The translations under genes were made by a program, and so were the position numbers. Below, one piece after another: positions 41,096 to 54,764 of a stretch of DNA of 64,000 nucleotides; within the stretch, counting starts at the first letter, position 1; each line of letters opens with the position of its first letter. The notes beneath the pieces were generated by a model that was not told the origin of the DNA, searched no databases, and saw nothing but the letters and a program-made list of their open reading frames with translations. The DNA comes from Denitromonas ohlonensis (GTDB lineage: Bacteria > Pseudomonadota > Gammaproteobacteria > Burkholderiales > Rhodocyclaceae). The stretch is taken from contig NZ_VMNI01000007.1 in NCBI RefSeq assembly GCF_007625205.1, positions 310,001-374,000 on the forward strand, in the 5' to 3' direction.

Positions 41096-41446
41096 ATGGG
41101 TAGTTATCTCTTTTCGATTGTGTTGACGGTGCACGTGCTGGTGGGCATCGGGGTGATCGGCCTGGTTTTGTTGCAGCACGGCAAAGGGGCGGATGCTGGC
41201 GCCGCATTTGGTAGCGGTTCGTCGGGGAGCCTTTTTGGTGCATCGGGTTCGGCGAACTTCATGAGCCGCACCACCGGTGTGCTGGCGACCGTCTTCTTTA
41301 TCACCAGCCTTGGCTTGAGCTACCTCGCAAGTTCGGCCAGGACCGTCCCTGCAAGCGTCATGGAACAAGCGGTTCCGGCTGCCGGACAGGCGACGTCCGA
41401 GCCTGCCGCGGGCTCGGATTCGAAGCTGAATACTGTTCCCAAATAA
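41096..41446 (+). CDS. secG: preprotein translocase subunit SecG
   Basis: 116-aa inner-membrane protein of the SecYEG channel. Two hydrophobic helices (about 4-26 and 54-73) flank the conserved loop [20 protein letters not shown] and ANFMSRTT. The C-terminal tail is Ala/Pro-rich. It follows tpiA and precedes tRNA-Leu. Confidence 0.96.
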   Translation: MGSYLFSIVLTVHVLVGIGVIGLVLLQHGKGADAGAAFGSGSSGSLFGASGSANFMSRTTGVLATVFFITSLGLSYLASSARTVPASVMEQAVPAAGQATSEPAAGSDSKLNTVPK

Positions 41447-41459
41447 GGTGCAAAAAGCT

Positions 41460-41487
41460 TTGCGCAGCGCGGCAGAAGTCGTATAAT
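41460..41487 (+). promoter_or_regulatory. promoter of tRNA-Leu (possibly reading into nuo)
   Basis: TTGCGC (41460-41465), 16-bp spacer, perfect TATAAT (41482-41487), 24 bp before the mature tRNA 5' end. Confidence 0.6.
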
Positions 41488-41511
41488 TCGTCCCGCTGTA
41501 ACGCTATGAGT

Positions 41512-41597
41512 GCCGACGTGGTGAAATTGGTAGACACGCCATCTTGAGGGGGTGGTGACGTAAAGTCGTGTGAGTTCGAGTCTCACCGTCGGCACCA
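41512..41597 (+). tRNA. tRNA-Leu(GAG)
   Basis: 86-nt class II tRNA: acceptor GCCGACG/CGTCGGC, anticodon stem CCATC/GGTGG, anticodon GAG at 41546-41548, long variable arm, encoded CCA. Confidence 0.97.
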
Positions 41598-41610
41598 AAA
41601 AAATTATTGG

Positions 41611-41634
41611 ACGCCCGCAGTAAGCGGGCGTTTC
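41611..41634 (+). terminator. weak hairpin between tRNA-Leu and nuoA
   Basis: ACGCCCGC (41611-41618) pairs with GCGGGCGT (41624-41631) around AGTAA, then only TTT. Probably a leaky terminator; no separate nuoA promoter was recognised, so part of nuo transcription may come from upstream. Confidence 0.5.
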
Positions 41635-41672
41635 CATGCGGTTTTTCCGCAAACAAAGACCGGGATCTATAA

Positions 41673-42047
41673 ATGCTAGAAAACTACTTCCCCGTGCTTG
41701 TTTTCATCCTGGTCGGGCTCGCCTTTGGCGTGGCGCCGATCGTCATGGGGCGGCTTATTGCGCCGCACCGTCCTGACAGCGAAAAGCTTTCCCCTTTTGA
41801 GTGTGGCTTCGAACCCTTCGAAGATGCGCGCATGAAATTTGATGTGCGTTATTACCTGCTCGCTATCCTTTTCATTATCTTTGACTTGGAGATTGCGTTC
41901 CTGCTTCCGTGGGCGACGATTCTCCAGGAAATTGCCGGCACAGAATCTCTGCGCTTGTTCGGTTTCTTCGAGATGTTCGTATTTTTGGGCATTCTCGTCA
42001 TTGGTTACATCTGGGTGTGGAAAAAAGGCGCACTGGACTGGGAGTGA
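41673..42047 (+). CDS. nuoA: NADH-quinone oxidoreductase subunit A
   Basis: 124-aa membrane subunit of complex I with three helices. The conserved loop [21 protein letters not shown] links helices 1 and 2 at the quinone-tunnel junction (only part quoted elsewhere). First gene of a complete nuoA-N operon of about 14.6 kb, the proton-pumping entry point for NADH electrons into respiration. Confidence 0.97.
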   Translation: MLENYFPVLVFILVGLAFGVAPIVMGRLIAPHRPDSEKLSPFECGFEPFEDARMKFDVRYYLLAILFIIFDLEIAFLLPWATILQEIAGTESLRLFGFFEMFVFLGILVIGYIWVWKKGALDWE

Positions 42048-42094
42048 TTTCCCCTCCGCTTCACCCTTGAATCTGCCTTGCGGCAAGAGGTGAC

Positions 42095-42571
42095 ATGAGT
42101 ATCGAAGGCGTTTTAAAAGAAGGATTCGTCACAACGTCACTGGATACGGTGATCAACTGGACGCGTACCGGCTCTTTATGGCCGATGACGTTTGGGTTGG
42201 CCTGCTGTGCCGTTGAGATGATTCATGCGGGCTGTTCGCGCTATGACCTTGACCGCTTTGGGGTGGTTTTCCGTCCCAGTCCGCGTCAGTCAGATGTCAT
42301 GATCGTGGCGGGAACGCTTTGCAACAAGATGGCGCCAGCCTTGCGCAAGGTCTACGACCAGATGGCCGAGCCGCGTTGGGTGATTTCAATGGGTTCCTGT
42401 GCGAACGGTGGTGGCTATTACCACTATTCGTATTCAGTCGTGCGCGGTTGTGATCGTGTGGTGCCGGTTGATGTCTACGTGCCTGGCTGCCCGCCGACGG
42501 CTGAAGCCCTGATTTACGGCATCATCCAGCTGCAGCGGAAGATCCGGTCCACCAACACCATTGCGCGCTGA
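42095..42571 (+). CDS. nuoB: NADH-quinone oxidoreductase subunit B
   Basis: 158-aa peripheral-arm subunit carrying the terminal [4Fe-4S] cluster N2. Cluster ligands are visible in ACCAVEM, GSCAN and [17 protein letters not shown] precedes the ATG. It ends 16 bp before nuoC. Confidence 0.98.
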   Translation: MSIEGVLKEGFVTTSLDTVINWTRTGSLWPMTFGLACCAVEMIHAGCSRYDLDRFGVVFRPSPRQSDVMIVAGTLCNKMAPALRKVYDQMAEPRWVISMGSCANGGGYYHYSYSVVRGCDRVVPVDVYVPGCPPTAEALIYGIIQLQRKIRSTNTIAR

Positions 42572-42587
42572 CGGGGTAGGTGACGGG

Positions 42588-43193
42588 ATGACTACAAAAA
42601 TTGAACGTCTTTCGGCTTTGCTTGGCGAGCACTTTGGTGAGCGTGCCAAATCGATTGTTATTGATCGTGGTGAAGTGACGCTGGAAGTTGCCGCCGACGA
42701 CTATCGTTCGGCTGCCATCGAGTTGCGTGATCGCGCCGAGTTTGCTTTTGAGCAGTTGGTCGATGTGTCGGGTTTGGATTATTCGGCATGGGCCAATCGT
42801 GAGTGGACGCGAGAGCGATACGCCGCTTCGACGCATCTTTTGTCGATTGCCAATAACTGGCGATTGCGTTTGCGCGCATTTGCGCCGGATGACGGTTTTC
42901 CAGTGCTGGATTCATTGTGTGATGTCTGGCCCAGCGCGAACTGGTTTGAGCGAGAGGTTTTCGACCTGTTCGGCATCATGTTCTCCGGGCATCCGGACCT
43001 GCGTCGAATTCTCACCGATTACGGTTTTGTCGGTCATCCGTTCCGCAAGGATTTCCCGGTCTCAGGGTATGTGGAAATGCGTTACGACCCCGAGCAGCGG
43101 CGCGTTGTTTATCAGCCAGTGACCATTGAGCCGCGCGAAAATACGCCGCGGGTTGTGCGTGAGGCCAATTATGGAGACGTCGGCCATGGCTGA
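42588..43193 (+). CDS. nuoC: NADH-quinone oxidoreductase subunit C
   Basis: 201-aa peripheral-arm subunit (30-kDa homologue), a separate gene rather than the NuoCD fusion of enterobacteria. The signature [21 protein letters not shown] and the C-terminal [19 protein letters not shown] are present in shorter stretches. ATG 42588 follows GACGGG; the frame opens 27 bp earlier without support. It overlaps nuoD by 8 bp. Confidence 0.97.
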   Translation: MTTKIERLSALLGEHFGERAKSIVIDRGEVTLEVAADDYRSAAIELRDRAEFAFEQLVDVSGLDYSAWANREWTRERYAASTHLLSIANNWRLRLRAFAPDDGFPVLDSLCDVWPSANWFEREVFDLFGIMFSGHPDLRRILTDYGFVGHPFRKDFPVSGYVEMRYDPEQRRVVYQPVTIEPRENTPRVVREANYGDVGHG

Positions 43194-44439
43194 AATCCGC
43201 AACTATACGATCAACTTCGGGCCGCAACACCCGGCGGCGCACGGTGTGTTGCGCTTGGTGCTTGAGTTGTCCGGCGAAGTCGTCGAGCGCGCTGATCCGC
43301 ATATCGGATTGCTGCATCGCGGCACCGAAAAGCTGGCAGAAACCCGCACCTGGGTGCAGTCCGTGCCCTACATGGACCGTCTCGACTATGTGTCGATGAT
43401 GTGTAACGAGCACGCGTACTGTCTGGCGATTGAGCGCCTGATCGGTGTCGAGGTGCCCGAGCGTGGTCAATATATTCGCGTGATGTTCGATGAAATCACC
43501 CGGATTCTGAATCACCTGCTGGCGATCGGCACGCATGCGCTGGATATCGGCGCAATGACCATGGTGCTGTACACGTTCCGCGAACGTGAAGATCTGATGG
43601 ATGCCTATGAGGCGGTTTCCGGCGCGCGAATGCATGCCGCGTATTACCGGCCGGGTGGCGTGTATCGCGATCTGCCGGATCAGATGCCGCAATACGAAGC
43701 GTCGAAGTGGAAAAACGCCGAGACGGTGCGCCAGTTAAATGAGAACCGTCAAGGTTCGCTGCTCGATTTTCTGGAAGACTTCACCAATCGTTTCCCTAAG
43801 TACTGCGACGATTATGAAACCCTGCTGACCGATAACCGGATCTGGAAACAGCGGACGGTCGGTATTGGTGTGGTGACGCCCGAGCAGGCCAAGGCCTGGG
43901 GCTTTACTGGCGCGATGCTGCGGGGCTCTGGCGTGGCGTGGGACTTGCGCAAGAAGCAGCCCTACGAAGTCTACGATCGACTGGATTTCGACATTCCGGT
44001 GGGCAAGGAGGGCGATTGCTACGATCGCTATCTGGTTCGCATGGAAGAGATGCGTCAGTCGAATCACATCATCAAACAATGTATTGCCTGGTTGCGGAAA
44101 AATCCGGGGCCGGTCATTACGGGCAACCACAAGGTGGCCCCGCCGTCGCGCGAAGCGATGAAGTCGAACATGGAAGAGTTGATTCACCACTTCAAACTCT
44201 TCTCGGAAGGCATGCATGTGCCAGAAGGCGAAGTGTATGCGGCCATCGAGCACCCCAAGGGCGAGTTCGGTGTGTATGCCGTATCGGATGGCGCCAACAA
44301 GCCGTATCGCCTGAAGCTGCGCTCACCTGGTTTCGCCCACTTGGCGGCCATGGATGCGATGGCGAAAGGACATTTGCTTGCAGACGTCGTCGCCATTATC
44401 GGCACGATGGATATCGTGTTTGGTGATGTTGACCGCTGA
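43186..44439 (+). CDS. nuoD: NADH-quinone oxidoreductase subunit D
   Basis: 417-aa 49-kDa subunit forming the quinone site with Nuo[14 protein letters not shown] near the N-terminus and HRGTEKLAE near residue 46 are diagnostic, and the C-terminus ends [12 protein letters not shown] 43186 (MAEIRNYT) gives the family's usual N-terminus; an in-frame ATG at 43171 with GAGG upstream is a possible alternative adding five residues. Confidence 0.97.
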   Translation: MAEIRNYTINFGPQHPAAHGVLRLVLELSGEVVERADPHIGLLHRGTEKLAETRTWVQSVPYMDRLDYVSMMCNEHAYCLAIERLIGVEVPERGQYIRVMFDEITRILNHLLAIGTHALDIGAMTMVLYTFREREDLMDAYEAVSGARMHAAYYRPGGVYRDLPDQMPQYEASKWKNAETVRQLNENRQGSLLDFLEDFTNRFPKYCDDYETLLTDNRIWKQRTVGIGVVTPEQAKAWGFTGAMLRGSGVAWDLRKKQPYEVYDRLDFDIPVGKEGDCYDRYLVRMEEMRQSNHIIKQCIAWLRKNPGPVITGNHKVAPPSREAMKSNMEELIHHFKLFSEGMHVPEGEVYAAIEHPKGEFGVYAVSDGANKPYRLKLRSPGFAHLAAMDAMAKGHLLADVVAIIGTMDIVFGDVDR

Positions 44440-44479
44440 GGCGGACCGAAGAACGCAAACTATCGGGTATGGGCAGAAA

Positions 44480-44956
44480 ATGCTGAGCCAGGAATCGCTG
44501 AAGTTAATCGACGTAGAGGTCGCCAAGTATCCGTCGGACCAGAAACAGTCCGCGGTGATGGCCGCGTTGCGCATCGCGCAGCAAGAAAAGGGCTGGCTGG
44601 CCAGGGAAACCATCGATGCCGTCGCCAGCTATCTCGATATGCCGGCAATTGCCGCGTTTGAGGTGGCGAGCTTCTACAACATGTACGACCTCGAACCCGT
44701 CGGCGAACACAAGATCACGGTGTGTACGAACCTGCCGTGTGCGTTGTCCGGTGGTGTGCATGCGGCGGACTACCTGAAGCAGAAGCTCGGTATCGAATTC
44801 AACGAAACCACGCCCGATGGCAAATTCACCCTCAAAGAAGGTGAGTGCATGGGCGCCTGTGGGGATGCGCCGGTGCTGCTGCATAACAATCACAAGATGT
44901 GCAGCTGGATGACGACCGAAAAGATTGATCAACTGTTGGCGGACCTGGCGAAATGA
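44480..44956 (+). CDS. nuoE: NADH-quinone oxidoreductase subunit E
   Basis: 158-aa 24-kDa subunit with the [2Fe-2S] cluster N1a, ligated by CTNLPC and CMGAC cysteines. N-terminal helical domain plus thioredoxin-like C-terminal domain, normal length. The stop overlaps nuoF (ATGA). Confidence 0.96.
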   Translation: MLSQESLKLIDVEVAKYPSDQKQSAVMAALRIAQQEKGWLARETIDAVASYLDMPAIAAFEVASFYNMYDLEPVGEHKITVCTNLPCALSGGVHAADYLKQKLGIEFNETTPDGKFTLKEGECMGACGDAPVLLHNNHKMCSWMTTEKIDQLLADLAK

Positions 44957-46272
44957 GCGCACGCAATCTCATCCTCGCCGATCTGGACGGCGACCGTACA
45001 TGGCGGCTTCAGGATTACCTCGCACGCGGCGGCTATGCCGCGCTGAAAAAGATCATCGCTGAAAGCACGCCGCCGGCGGACATCATTGCCGAGGTCAAGG
45101 CGTCGGTGCTGCGCGGACGCGGCGGCGCGGGCTTTCCGACCGGCTTGAAGTGGAGCTTCATGCCACGTTCGTTTCCGGGCGCCAAGTATCTGGCCTGCAA
45201 CTCGGACGAGGGCGAGCCGGGCACATTCAAAGACCGCGACATTCTTCGCTACAACCCGCACTCCGTCATCGAGGGCATGATCATCGCCGCCTATGCGATG
45301 GGTTGTGAGCGGGGCTACAACTATATTCACGGCGAAATCTTCGAGATCTACGACCGCTTCGAAGAGGCGCTGGCCGAAGCGCGCGCCGCGGGTCTGCTCG
45401 GCGACAAGATTCTCGGCTCCGACTTCAGCTTTGATCTGTTTGCGCATCATGGCTACGGCGCCTATATCTGTGGCGAAGAAACGGCATTGCTTGAATCCAT
45501 TGAAGGCAAGAAAGGGCAGCCGCGATTCAAACCGCCGTTCCCGGCCAGCTATGGTCTCTACGGCAAGCCGACCACGATCAACAACACCGAAACCTTCGCC
45601 TCCGTGCCCTTCATTCTGCGCGACGGTGGCGAGACCTTCCTGAACTACGGCAAGCCGAACAACGGTGGCACCAAGCTGTTCTCGATTTCCGGCCATGTGA
45701 ATCGCCCGGGCAATTACGAGATCGAACTCGGCACGCCGTTTTCCGAGTTGCTCGAGATGGCAGGTGGCATGCGCGGTGGTCGCAAGCTCAAGGGCGTGAT
45801 CCCTGGGGGCTCGTCATCGCCGGTGGTGCCTGCCGACATCATGATGGATTGCACCATGGACTACGACTCGATCTCCAAGGCGGGGTCGATGCTCGGTTCG
45901 GGCGCAGTGATTGTGATGGACGAGACCACCTGCATGGTGCGAGCGCTCGAGCGTCTGTCCTACTTCTATTTTGAAGAGTCCTGTGGGCAATGCACGCCGT
46001 GCCGTGAAGGTACGGGTTGGCTGTATCGCGTGGTGCATCGTATCGAGCACGGCCTCGGCCGTCCGGACGACCTGGATCTGCTCAACAGCGTCACAACCAA
46101 CATCATGGGTCGCACCATCTGTGCGCTCGGCGACGCGGCGTCCATGCCAGTGCAGAGCTTCGTCAAGCATTTCGGCGATGAATTCGCCTACCACATCGAA
46201 CACAAGACCTGTCTCGTGCCGGACGATGTCCAGCGCGAAGGCAGCAAAATCTATGTAGGTCCGTCATGCTAG
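44953..46272 (+). CDS. nuoF: NADH-quinone oxidoreductase subunit F
   Basis: 439-aa 51-kDa subunit that binds NADH and FMN and cluster N3. [13 protein letters not shown] is the nucleotide-binding loop, NSDEGEPGT binds FMN, and [12 protein letters not shown] plus a later Cys in RTICALGD ligate the [4Fe-4S] cluster. It overlaps nuoE by 4 bp and nuoG by 7 bp. Confidence 0.98.
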   Translation: MSARNLILADLDGDRTWRLQDYLARGGYAALKKIIAESTPPADIIAEVKASVLRGRGGAGFPTGLKWSFMPRSFPGAKYLACNSDEGEPGTFKDRDILRYNPHSVIEGMIIAAYAMGCERGYNYIHGEIFEIYDRFEEALAEARAAGLLGDKILGSDFSFDLFAHHGYGAYICGEETALLESIEGKKGQPRFKPPFPASYGLYGKPTTINNTETFASVPFILRDGGETFLNYGKPNNGGTKLFSISGHVNRPGNYEIELGTPFSELLEMAGGMRGGRKLKGVIPGGSSSPVVPADIMMDCTMDYDSISKAGSMLGSGAVIVMDETTCMVRALERLSYFYFEESCGQCTPCREGTGWLYRVVHRIEHGLGRPDDLDLLNSVTTNIMGRTICALGDAASMPVQSFVKHFGDEFAYHIEHKTCLVPDDVQREGSKIYVGPSC

Positions 46273-48608
46273 AAATCGAGATCGACGGCAAGCAGCTTCA
46301 GGTGGCTGATGGCAGCACCGTGATGGATGCGGCCAATCAGGTGGGGGCGTACATCCCGCACTTCTGTTACCACAAGAAGCTGTCCATCGCTGCCAATTGC
46401 CGCATGTGCCTTGTGCAGGTCGAAAAGGCGCCCAAGCCGCTGCCCGCCTGTGCGACGCCAGTAACCAACGGCATGAAGGTGTGGACCAAGTCCGAAGCCG
46501 CCATCAAGGCCCAGAAGGGTGTGATGGAGTTTCTCCTGATCAATCACCCGCTCGACTGCCCGATCTGCGATCAGGGCGGTGAGTGCCAGTTGCAGGATCT
46601 GGCGGTCGGTTACGGCGAGAGCAAGTCGCGTTATCAGGAAGAGAAGCGCGTCGTGTTCAACAAGAACCTCGGCCCGCTGGTGGCGACCGACATGACCCGG
46701 TGCATTCACTGCACCCGCTGTGTTCGCTTTACGCAGGAAATTGCCGGTCTGATGGAACTCGGCCAGGCCTTCCGCGGCGAGCACTCGGAGATCATGCCCT
46801 TTGTTGAAAAGACCGTTGATTCCGAACTGTCCGGCAACATCATCGATTTGTGCCCGGTTGGCGCGCTGACCTCCAAACCGTTCCGTTTCGCTGCCCGCAC
46901 CTGGGAGCTGGCGCGCCGCAAGTCGGTCAGCCCGCACGACTCGCTCGGTAGCAACTTGATCGTTCAGGTGAAGCACGATGTCGTCAAGCGTGTGTTACCG
47001 CTCGAAAATGAAGCGATCAACGAATGCTGGCTGTCGGACCGGGACCGGTTCTCTTACGAAGGCCTCAATTGCGCTTCCCGCCTGACCAAGCCGATGATCC
47101 GTCAGGGCGATAGCTGGCAGGAGACCGACTGGCAAACCGCCCTGGAATTCGCGGCAACCCGTCTCAAGGCCGTTGTGGCCGCCGCGGGCGCAGAAGAATT
47201 TGGTGCGCTGCTGGCACCCAATGCCACCGTCGAAGAACTGTATCTTGCGCAGAAACTGGTGCGCGGCCTGGGCAGTGACAACGTCGATTTCCGCCTGCGT
47301 CAGACCGATTTCTCGGCCGATGCCGTCAGCCAGGGCGCGCCGTGGCTGGGGATGCCGGTCGCTGAAATCGCCGATTTGAATCGTTTGCTGGTGATCGGCA
47401 GCTTCTTCCGCAAGGATCACCCGCTACTCGCGCAACGTGTGCGTCAGGCTGCCAAGCGGGGCCTCAAGGTGGCGAGCATTCACCCGACCGCCGATGACTG
47501 GCTGCTGCCGGTGTCGGCACGGATGCAGCCCAAGCCCTCCGAAATGGTGGCTGCGCTGGCGGCTGTACTCAAGGCTGTTGCAGACGCGGAAAGTAAATCC
47601 GTCGATGCCGGATTGGTAGTGCTTCTGCCGGCAGATGTGTCGGCTGAAGCCAAGGCCATTGCCGACATGCTGCTCAGCGGCCGTCAATCGGCCATCTGGC
47701 TGGGCAACTTTGCGATGCAGCACGCCCAGGCGGCGACGCTGCGCCGTCTCGCCCAGGAGATCGCCAGCATCACCGGCGCCAGCTTTGGCGTCATCGGTGA
47801 CGCCGCGAACAGTGTGGGTGGTTATCTCGCCGGCGCCGTGCCGGCCACGGGTGGCAAGAACGCCGCGGCCATGTTGAGTGATTCGCTCAAGTCGTATGTG
47901 CTGCTCAACGTTGAGCCGTCGCTGGATTCCGCTGCGGGCGAGCGCGCACGTGCTGCTGTGGCAGGGGCCGACTTTGTGGTCAATCTGACCGCCTTCAACA
48001 GCCCCGAGCTGCGCGCCATCAGCCATGTCATGCTGCCGGTTTCTCCCTTTACCGAAACCTCCGGCACCTTTGTCAGCTGCGAAGGGCGCGCCCAGAGTTT
48101 TGTGGCCGTTGCCAAGCCGCAAGGTGATACGCGTCCGGCGTGGAAGGTCCTCCGGGTGATGGGCAATCTGCTGTCACTGGATGGATTCGATTACAACGAT
48201 TCGGAAGCGGTGCGTGCCGACGTGCTCGATATCACCGCCTTCCCGGTCGCAAATCTGAGCAATACGCTGGATGGTCTGACCGTGTCGGGGTCGGCAGCCT
48301 CTGCAGGTATCGAACGCGTGGCCGATGTGCCGATTTACGCGACCGACTCCATCGTTCGTCGTGCGCCCGCGCTTCAGCGTGCCCGCGATGCCGCAGCGCC
48401 GGCGGCCTATTTGTCCGCGGCCACCATGACCTCTCTTGGCTTGAATGCAGACGACGCAGTCGAGGCGAAAACCGAGCAGGGCAGCGCTCGCCTGGTCGCA
48501 AAAGCTGACGATACGCTGGCCGACGGCTGCGTGCGGATTGCAACGGCACATGAAACAACGGCGGCGCTGGGTGGCCTGTCCGCTGTGGTGACCTTGGAGC
48601 GCGTTTGA
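46266..48608 (+). CDS. nuoG: NADH-quinone oxidoreductase subunit G
   Basis: 780-aa 75-kDa subunit: N-terminal [2Fe-2S] ferredoxin domain ([16 protein letters not shown]), His/Cys-ligated N5 ([18 protein letters not shown]), N4 ([10 protein letters not shown], then LCPVGAL), then a molybdopterin-oxidoreductase-like domain without cofactor function. The extra N7 cluster Cys motif of E. coli NuoG is absent: the matching region reads [11 protein letters not shown]. Size is as usual for betaproteobacteria. Confidence 0.97.
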   Translation: MLEIEIDGKQLQVADGSTVMDAANQVGAYIPHFCYHKKLSIAANCRMCLVQVEKAPKPLPACATPVTNGMKVWTKSEAAIKAQKGVMEFLLINHPLDCPICDQGGECQLQDLAVGYGESKSRYQEEKRVVFNKNLGPLVATDMTRCIHCTRCVRFTQEIAGLMELGQAFRGEHSEIMPFVEKTVDSELSGNIIDLCPVGALTSKPFRFAARTWELARRKSVSPHDSLGSNLIVQVKHDVVKRVLPLENEAINECWLSDRDRFSYEGLNCASRLTKPMIRQGDSWQETDWQTALEFAATRLKAVVAAAGAEEFGALLAPNATVEELYLAQKLVRGLGSDNVDFRLRQTDFSADAVSQGAPWLGMPVAEIADLNRLLVIGSFFRKDHPLLAQRVRQAAKRGLKVASIHPTADDWLLPVSARMQPKPSEMVAALAAVLKAVADAESKSVDAGLVVLLPADVSAEAKAIADMLLSGRQSAIWLGNFAMQHAQAATLRRLAQEIASITGASFGVIGDAANSVGGYLAGAVPATGGKNAAAMLSDSLKSYVLLNVEPSLDSAAGERARAAVAGADFVVNLTAFNSPELRAISHVMLPVSPFTETSGTFVSCEGRAQSFVAVAKPQGDTRPAWKVLRVMGNLLSLDGFDYNDSEAVRADVLDITAFPVANLSNTLDGLTVSGSAASAGIERVADVPIYATDSIVRRAPALQRARDAAAPAAYLSAATMTSLGLNADDAVEAKTEQGSARLVAKADDTLADGCVRIATAHETTAALGGLSAVVTLERV

Positions 48609-49657
48609 TGGAAGCCCTTCTCGAACCGATTGCCTCGCTGTTCGGTGCCGCCTGGCCCGCAGTATGGACCCTCGCCAAGATTGTGGCGATCATCGCGCCG
48701 CTGATGATTGCGGTCGCCTACCTGACGTATTTCGAGCGCAAGATCATCGGCTACATGCAGGTGCGTATCGGCCCGAACCGGGTCGGACCGCTGGGCTTGC
48801 TGCAGCCGATTGCCGACGGCGTCAAGCTGTTGCTCAAGGAAGTCCTGGTTCCTTCAGCAACAAGCAAGGGCCTGTTTATTCTCGGCCCGATCCTTGCCAT
48901 TGCACCGTCGCTTGCGGCATGGGCGGTCGTGCCGTTCTGGGATGGCGGTGTGCTGGCCGATGTCGATGCCGGCCTGCTGTTCATTCTGGCGATTACGTCG
49001 CTCGAAGTGTATGGCGTGATCATCGCCGGCTGGGCGTCGAACTCGAAGTACCCCTTCCTGGGCACCATGCGCGCCGCGGCCCAGATGGTGTCGTATGAAC
49101 TGGCGATGGGTTTTGCACTGATCTGTGTGCTGATGATTTCGGCGTCACTGAACCTGAGCGAAATCGTTCGGGTGCAGGGGCAGGGGCAGTTTGCGGACAT
49201 GGGGCTTGGCTTCCTGAGCTGGAACTGGTTGCCGCTGTTCCCGATGTTCGTGGTGTATCTGATTTCCGGGATTGCCGAGACCAACCGCGCACCGTTTGAC
49301 GTCGTCGAGGGCGAGTCGGAAATCGTGGCAGGTCACATGGTCGAGTATTCGGGCATGACCTTCGCGCTGTTCTTCCTCGCCGAATACGCCAACATGTGGC
49401 TGGTCAGCATCCTGACCGCCATCCTGTTCCTGGGCGGCTGGTTGTCTCCAGTCGGCTTCTTGCCGGATGGCTTCCATTGGCTGGCGATCAAGACGTCGAT
49501 GGTTGTGTTGATGTTCCTCTGGGCGCGGGCGACATTCCCCCGTTTCCGTTATGACCACATCATGCGTCTGGGCTGGAAGGTGTTCCTGCCTGTGACGCTG
49601 TTCTGGGTCCTCGTTGTCGCAGTGTGGATCATGTCCCCGCTGTCGATCTGGAACTGA
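48608..49657 (+). CDS. nuoH: NADH-quinone oxidoreductase subunit H
   Basis: 349-aa membrane subunit (ND1 homologue) with about eight helices, linking the peripheral and membrane arms. Conserved [19 protein letters not shown] loop and [15 protein letters not shown] quinone-site loop are visible. ATG 48608 overlaps the nuoG stop by one base. Confidence 0.97.
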   Translation: MEALLEPIASLFGAAWPAVWTLAKIVAIIAPLMIAVAYLTYFERKIIGYMQVRIGPNRVGPLGLLQPIADGVKLLLKEVLVPSATSKGLFILGPILAIAPSLAAWAVVPFWDGGVLADVDAGLLFILAITSLEVYGVIIAGWASNSKYPFLGTMRAAAQMVSYELAMGFALICVLMISASLNLSEIVRVQGQGQFADMGLGFLSWNWLPLFPMFVVYLISGIAETNRAPFDVVEGESEIVAGHMVEYSGMTFALFFLAEYANMWLVSILTAILFLGGWLSPVGFLPDGFHWLAIKTSMVVLMFLWARATFPRFRYDHIMRLGWKVFLPVTLFWVLVVAVWIMSPLSIWN

Positions 49658-49667
49658 GAGGCGAACG

Positions 49668-50153
49668 ATGGGTGCAAGAGATTATTTCGGTAGCCTTCTT
49701 CTGAAGGAACTGCTCAAGGGACTGGCGCTGACCGGGCGGCATTTCTTTGCGCGCAAGATCACCGTGCAGTTCCCCGAAGAGAAAACGCCGCAGAGTCCGC
49801 GTTTCCGCGGCCTGCATGCCTTGCGTCGCTACCCGAACGGGGAGGAGCGATGCATTGCCTGCAAGCTTTGCGAAGCGGTGTGTCCGGCGATGGCCATCAC
49901 GATCGAGTCGGATCAGCGCGACGATGGTTCGCGCCGCACGACGCGTTACGACATCGATCTGACCAAGTGCATTTTCTGCGGTTTCTGTGAAGAAGCCTGT
50001 CCGGTGGACGCGGTCGTCGAGACGCGGGTATTTGAGTACCACGGCGAACAGCGGGGCGATCTGTACTACACCAAGCAGATGTTGCTGGCGGTGGGTGATC
50101 GAAACGAAGCACAGATTGCCAAGGATCGTGAGACCGAGGCGAAGTACCGGTAA
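49668..50153 (+). CDS. nuoI: NADH-quinone oxidoreductase subunit I
   Basis: 161-aa 23-kDa subunit with two [4Fe-4S] clusters (N6a, N6b), ligated by [12 protein letters not shown] and [12 protein letters not shown]. The amphipathic N-terminal helix contacts NuoH. Start ATG 49668 follows GAGGCGAACG; the frame extends into nuoH but that is overlap only. Confidence 0.97.
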   Translation: MGARDYFGSLLLKELLKGLALTGRHFFARKITVQFPEEKTPQSPRFRGLHALRRYPNGEERCIACKLCEAVCPAMAITIESDQRDDGSRRTTRYDIDLTKCIFCGFCEEACPVDAVVETRVFEYHGEQRGDLYYTKQMLLAVGDRNEAQIAKDRETEAKYR

Positions 50154-50199
50154 AAGCGCGTAAGGCGAGGCCGCGATTGGCCTCCGGAGATACTCGAGC

Positions 50200-50802
50200 A
50201 TGGAATTCAAGACTTTCGTTTTTTACCTTTTGGCCACCGTGATGGTGTTCGCCGCCTTGCGCGTCGTTACCGTACGCAATCCGGTGCACGCCGCGTTGTT
50301 TCTGGTGCTGACCTTCTTCAACGCCGCGGGTATCTGGCTGTTGCTGCAAGCCGAGTTTCTGGCCATCGTGTTGGTGATGGTGTATGTCGGCGCGGTCATG
50401 GTGCTGTTCCTGTTCGTGGTGATGATGCTCGACATCAATATCGACCGACTGCGTGAGGGCTTCTGGAGCTACCTGCCGGTGGGCGCGGTGGTTGGCGTCA
50501 TCATGCTGGCTGAAATGGTGCTGGTGCTGAGCGGTCCGTACTTCGGGCTGGATGCCATGCCGGAACCGCCGGCTGCGCAGGCCGGTTACAGCAATACGCG
50601 TGAGCTGGGCCGGGTGCTTTACACCGAATACGTCTATCCGTTCGAGCTGGCGTCGCTGGTGCTGCTGGTGGCGATGGTCGCGGCGGTGGCGCTGACGTTG
50701 CGCAAGCGCACCGGTTCGCGCCATCTGGATCCGGCGCAGCAGATTGCCGTCAAACGTGCCGATCGCATCGCGCTGGTGTCGATGCCGGCCGAAAAAGAAT
50801 AA
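50200..50802 (+). CDS. nuoJ: NADH-quinone oxidoreductase subunit J
   Basis: 200-aa membrane subunit (ND6 homologue) with five hydrophobic helices. Conserved [18 protein letters not shown] and [16 protein letters not shown] segments, the latter containing the pi-bulge helix. CCTCCGGAGA precedes the start. Confidence 0.96.
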   Translation: MEFKTFVFYLLATVMVFAALRVVTVRNPVHAALFLVLTFFNAAGIWLLLQAEFLAIVLVMVYVGAVMVLFLFVVMMLDINIDRLREGFWSYLPVGAVVGVIMLAEMVLVLSGPYFGLDAMPEPPAAQAGYSNTRELGRVLYTEYVYPFELASLVLLVAMVAAVALTLRKRTGSRHLDPAQQIAVKRADRIALVSMPAEKE

Positions 50803-50836
50803 TCGAAGCGCGCGGGTCGCTTTCAGGGAGTCATTG

Positions 50837-51142
50837 ATGCTTTCGCTTTCCCACTACCTCATTCTGGGCGCAATACTTTTTGCGATCAGCGTGGTCGGCA
50901 TCTTCCTCAACCGGAAGAATCTCATCGTCCTGTTGATGGCGATCGAGTTGATGCTGCTTTCGGTGAATCTGAATTTTGTCGCGTTCTCCCATTACCTTGG
51001 GGATCTCGCGGGCCAGATCTTTGTGTTCTTCATCCTCACCGTGGCCGCAGCGGAAGCTGCAATCGGCCTGGCGATTCTGGTGGTGTTGTTCCGCAATTTG
51101 CGCACCATCCATGTGGATGATCTGGATAGCCTCAAGGGTTAA
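50837..51142 (+). CDS. nuoK: NADH-quinone oxidoreductase subunit K
   Basis: 101-aa membrane subunit (ND4L homologue), three helices, with the conserved membrane Glu in [16 protein letters not shown] and the second Glu in [17 protein letters not shown] precedes the ATG. Normal length. Confidence 0.97.
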   Translation: MLSLSHYLILGAILFAISVVGIFLNRKNLIVLLMAIELMLLSVNLNFVAFSHYLGDLAGQIFVFFILTVAAAEAAIGLAILVVLFRNLRTIHVDDLDSLKG

Positions 51143-51154
51143 GGAAGCGTCTCG

Positions 51155-53179
<2,025 letters not shown>

Positions 53180-53248
53180 TTGCGCCATGCCATACACGGT
53201 TACAACGAATGAAATGCGTCGAGCTGACGCCTTGAACGGATAGTTACG

Positions 53249-54727
53249 ATGACGGGTATGCCTCTTCTCAGTCTCGCGATCTGGGTGCCGATCGTCGGCG
53301 GCCTGCTGGTGCTTGCCACAGGTTCCGACCGAAACGCCCCCATGGCGCGATCTATGGCCTTGCTCACTTCGGTGATCGGCTTCCTCGTGACGATTCCGCT
53401 GTTCACTGGCTTCGACAACAGCACCAGCGCCATGCAGTTTGTCGAACTGGCCCGCTGGATTCCGGCATTCAACGTCCATTACTACCTCGGGGTGGACGGC
53501 TTGTCGGTGCTCTTCGTCTTGCTCAACAGCTTCGTCACCATCCTGGTGGTGGTCGCCGGCTGGGAAGTGATCAAGACCAAGGTCGCTCAGTACATGGCGG
53601 CCTTCCTGATCATGTCAGGCCTGCTCAACGGCATTTTCTCGTCGCTCGACGGGCTGCTGTTCTATGTGTTCTTTGAAGCCTCGCTGATCCCGCTGTACCT
53701 GATCATCGGCGTGTGGGGCGGTGCAAACCGGGTGTATGCCGCGTTCAAGTTCTTCCTCTACACCCTGGCCGGCTCGCTGCTGATGCTGGTGGCGCTGATC
53801 TACCTGTTCATGCAGAGCGGCAGCTTCAGCATTCTCGACTGGCACGAGCTGCCGATCGCCATGGGCGCACAGAATCTGCTGTTCTGGGCCTTCCTGATTG
53901 CCTTTGCGGTCAAGGTGCCGATGTGGCCGGTGCATACCTGGTTGCCAGACGCCCACGTCGAGGCGCCTACCGGCGGCTCGGTGGTGCTGGCCGCCATCGC
54001 GCTGAAGCTCGGCGCCTACGGCTTCCTGCGCTTTACCTTGCCCATCGTGCCTGATGCCTCGCAAGCCATGGCGCCGATGATGATCGTGCTGTCGCTGATT
54101 GCGGTGGTGTACATCGGCTTTGTCGCGCTGGTTCAGGCCGACATGAAGAAGCTGGTGGCGTATTCGTCCATCGCTCACATGGGCTTCGTCACGCTCGGTT
54201 TCTTCATCTTCAATCCGCTGGGCATCGAAGGTGCGCTGGTGCAGATGATCTCGCACGGCTTTGTGTCCGGCGCGATGTTCCTGTGCATCGGGGTGCTCTA
54301 CGACCGCATGCATTCGCGTCAGATTGCTGACTACGGTGGTGTGGTCAACACCATGCCGAAATTCGCAGCCTTCTTCATGTTGTTCGCCATGGCCAATGCG
54401 GGCCTGCCGGGCACCAGCGGTTTCGTGGGTGAATTCATGGTGGTGCTGGGCGCGGTGCAGTACAACTTCTGGGTGGCGTTTGCCGCCGCGACAACCTTGA
54501 TTTTGGGTGCCGCTTACACCTTGTGGATGTATAAGCGCGTGGTTTTTGGTGCTGTTGGCAACGATAAGGTGGCCAAGCTTGAGGACATCAACGGGCGCGA
54601 ATTTGCGTTTCTGGCCGTTCTCGCCGCTTGTACCCTGATCATGGGTATCTATCCGCTGCCGGTGACCGAAGTGATGCACGCTTCGGTAAACGAACTCTTG
54701 CAGCACGTTGCAACGAGCAAGCTTTGA
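53249..54727 (+). CDS. nuoM: NADH-quinone oxidoreductase subunit M
   Basis: 492-aa antiporter-like subunit (ND4 homologue), about 14 helices. The Glu helix ([16 protein letters not shown]) and Lys helix ([21 protein letters not shown], in part) are conserved. GGATAGTTACG precedes the ATG; a 37-bp gap follows before nuoN. Confidence 0.97.
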   Translation: MTGMPLLSLAIWVPIVGGLLVLATGSDRNAPMARSMALLTSVIGFLVTIPLFTGFDNSTSAMQFVELARWIPAFNVHYYLGVDGLSVLFVLLNSFVTILVVVAGWEVIKTKVAQYMAAFLIMSGLLNGIFSSLDGLLFYVFFEASLIPLYLIIGVWGGANRVYAAFKFFLYTLAGSLLMLVALIYLFMQSGSFSILDWHELPIAMGAQNLLFWAFLIAFAVKVPMWPVHTWLPDAHVEAPTGGSVVLAAIALKLGAYGFLRFTLPIVPDASQAMAPMMIVLSLIAVVYIGFVALVQADMKKLVAYSSIAHMGFVTLGFFIFNPLGIEGALVQMISHGFVSGAMFLCIGVLYDRMHSRQIADYGGVVNTMPKFAAFFMLFAMANAGLPGTSGFVGEFMVVLGAVQYNFWVAFAAATTLILGAAYTLWMYKRVVFGAVGNDKVAKLEDINGREFAFLAVLAACTLIMGIYPLPVTEVMHASVNELLQHVATSKL

Positions 54728-54764
54728 GCATCCAGCTGAACAAATTTACGGGATTGGTCCGACG

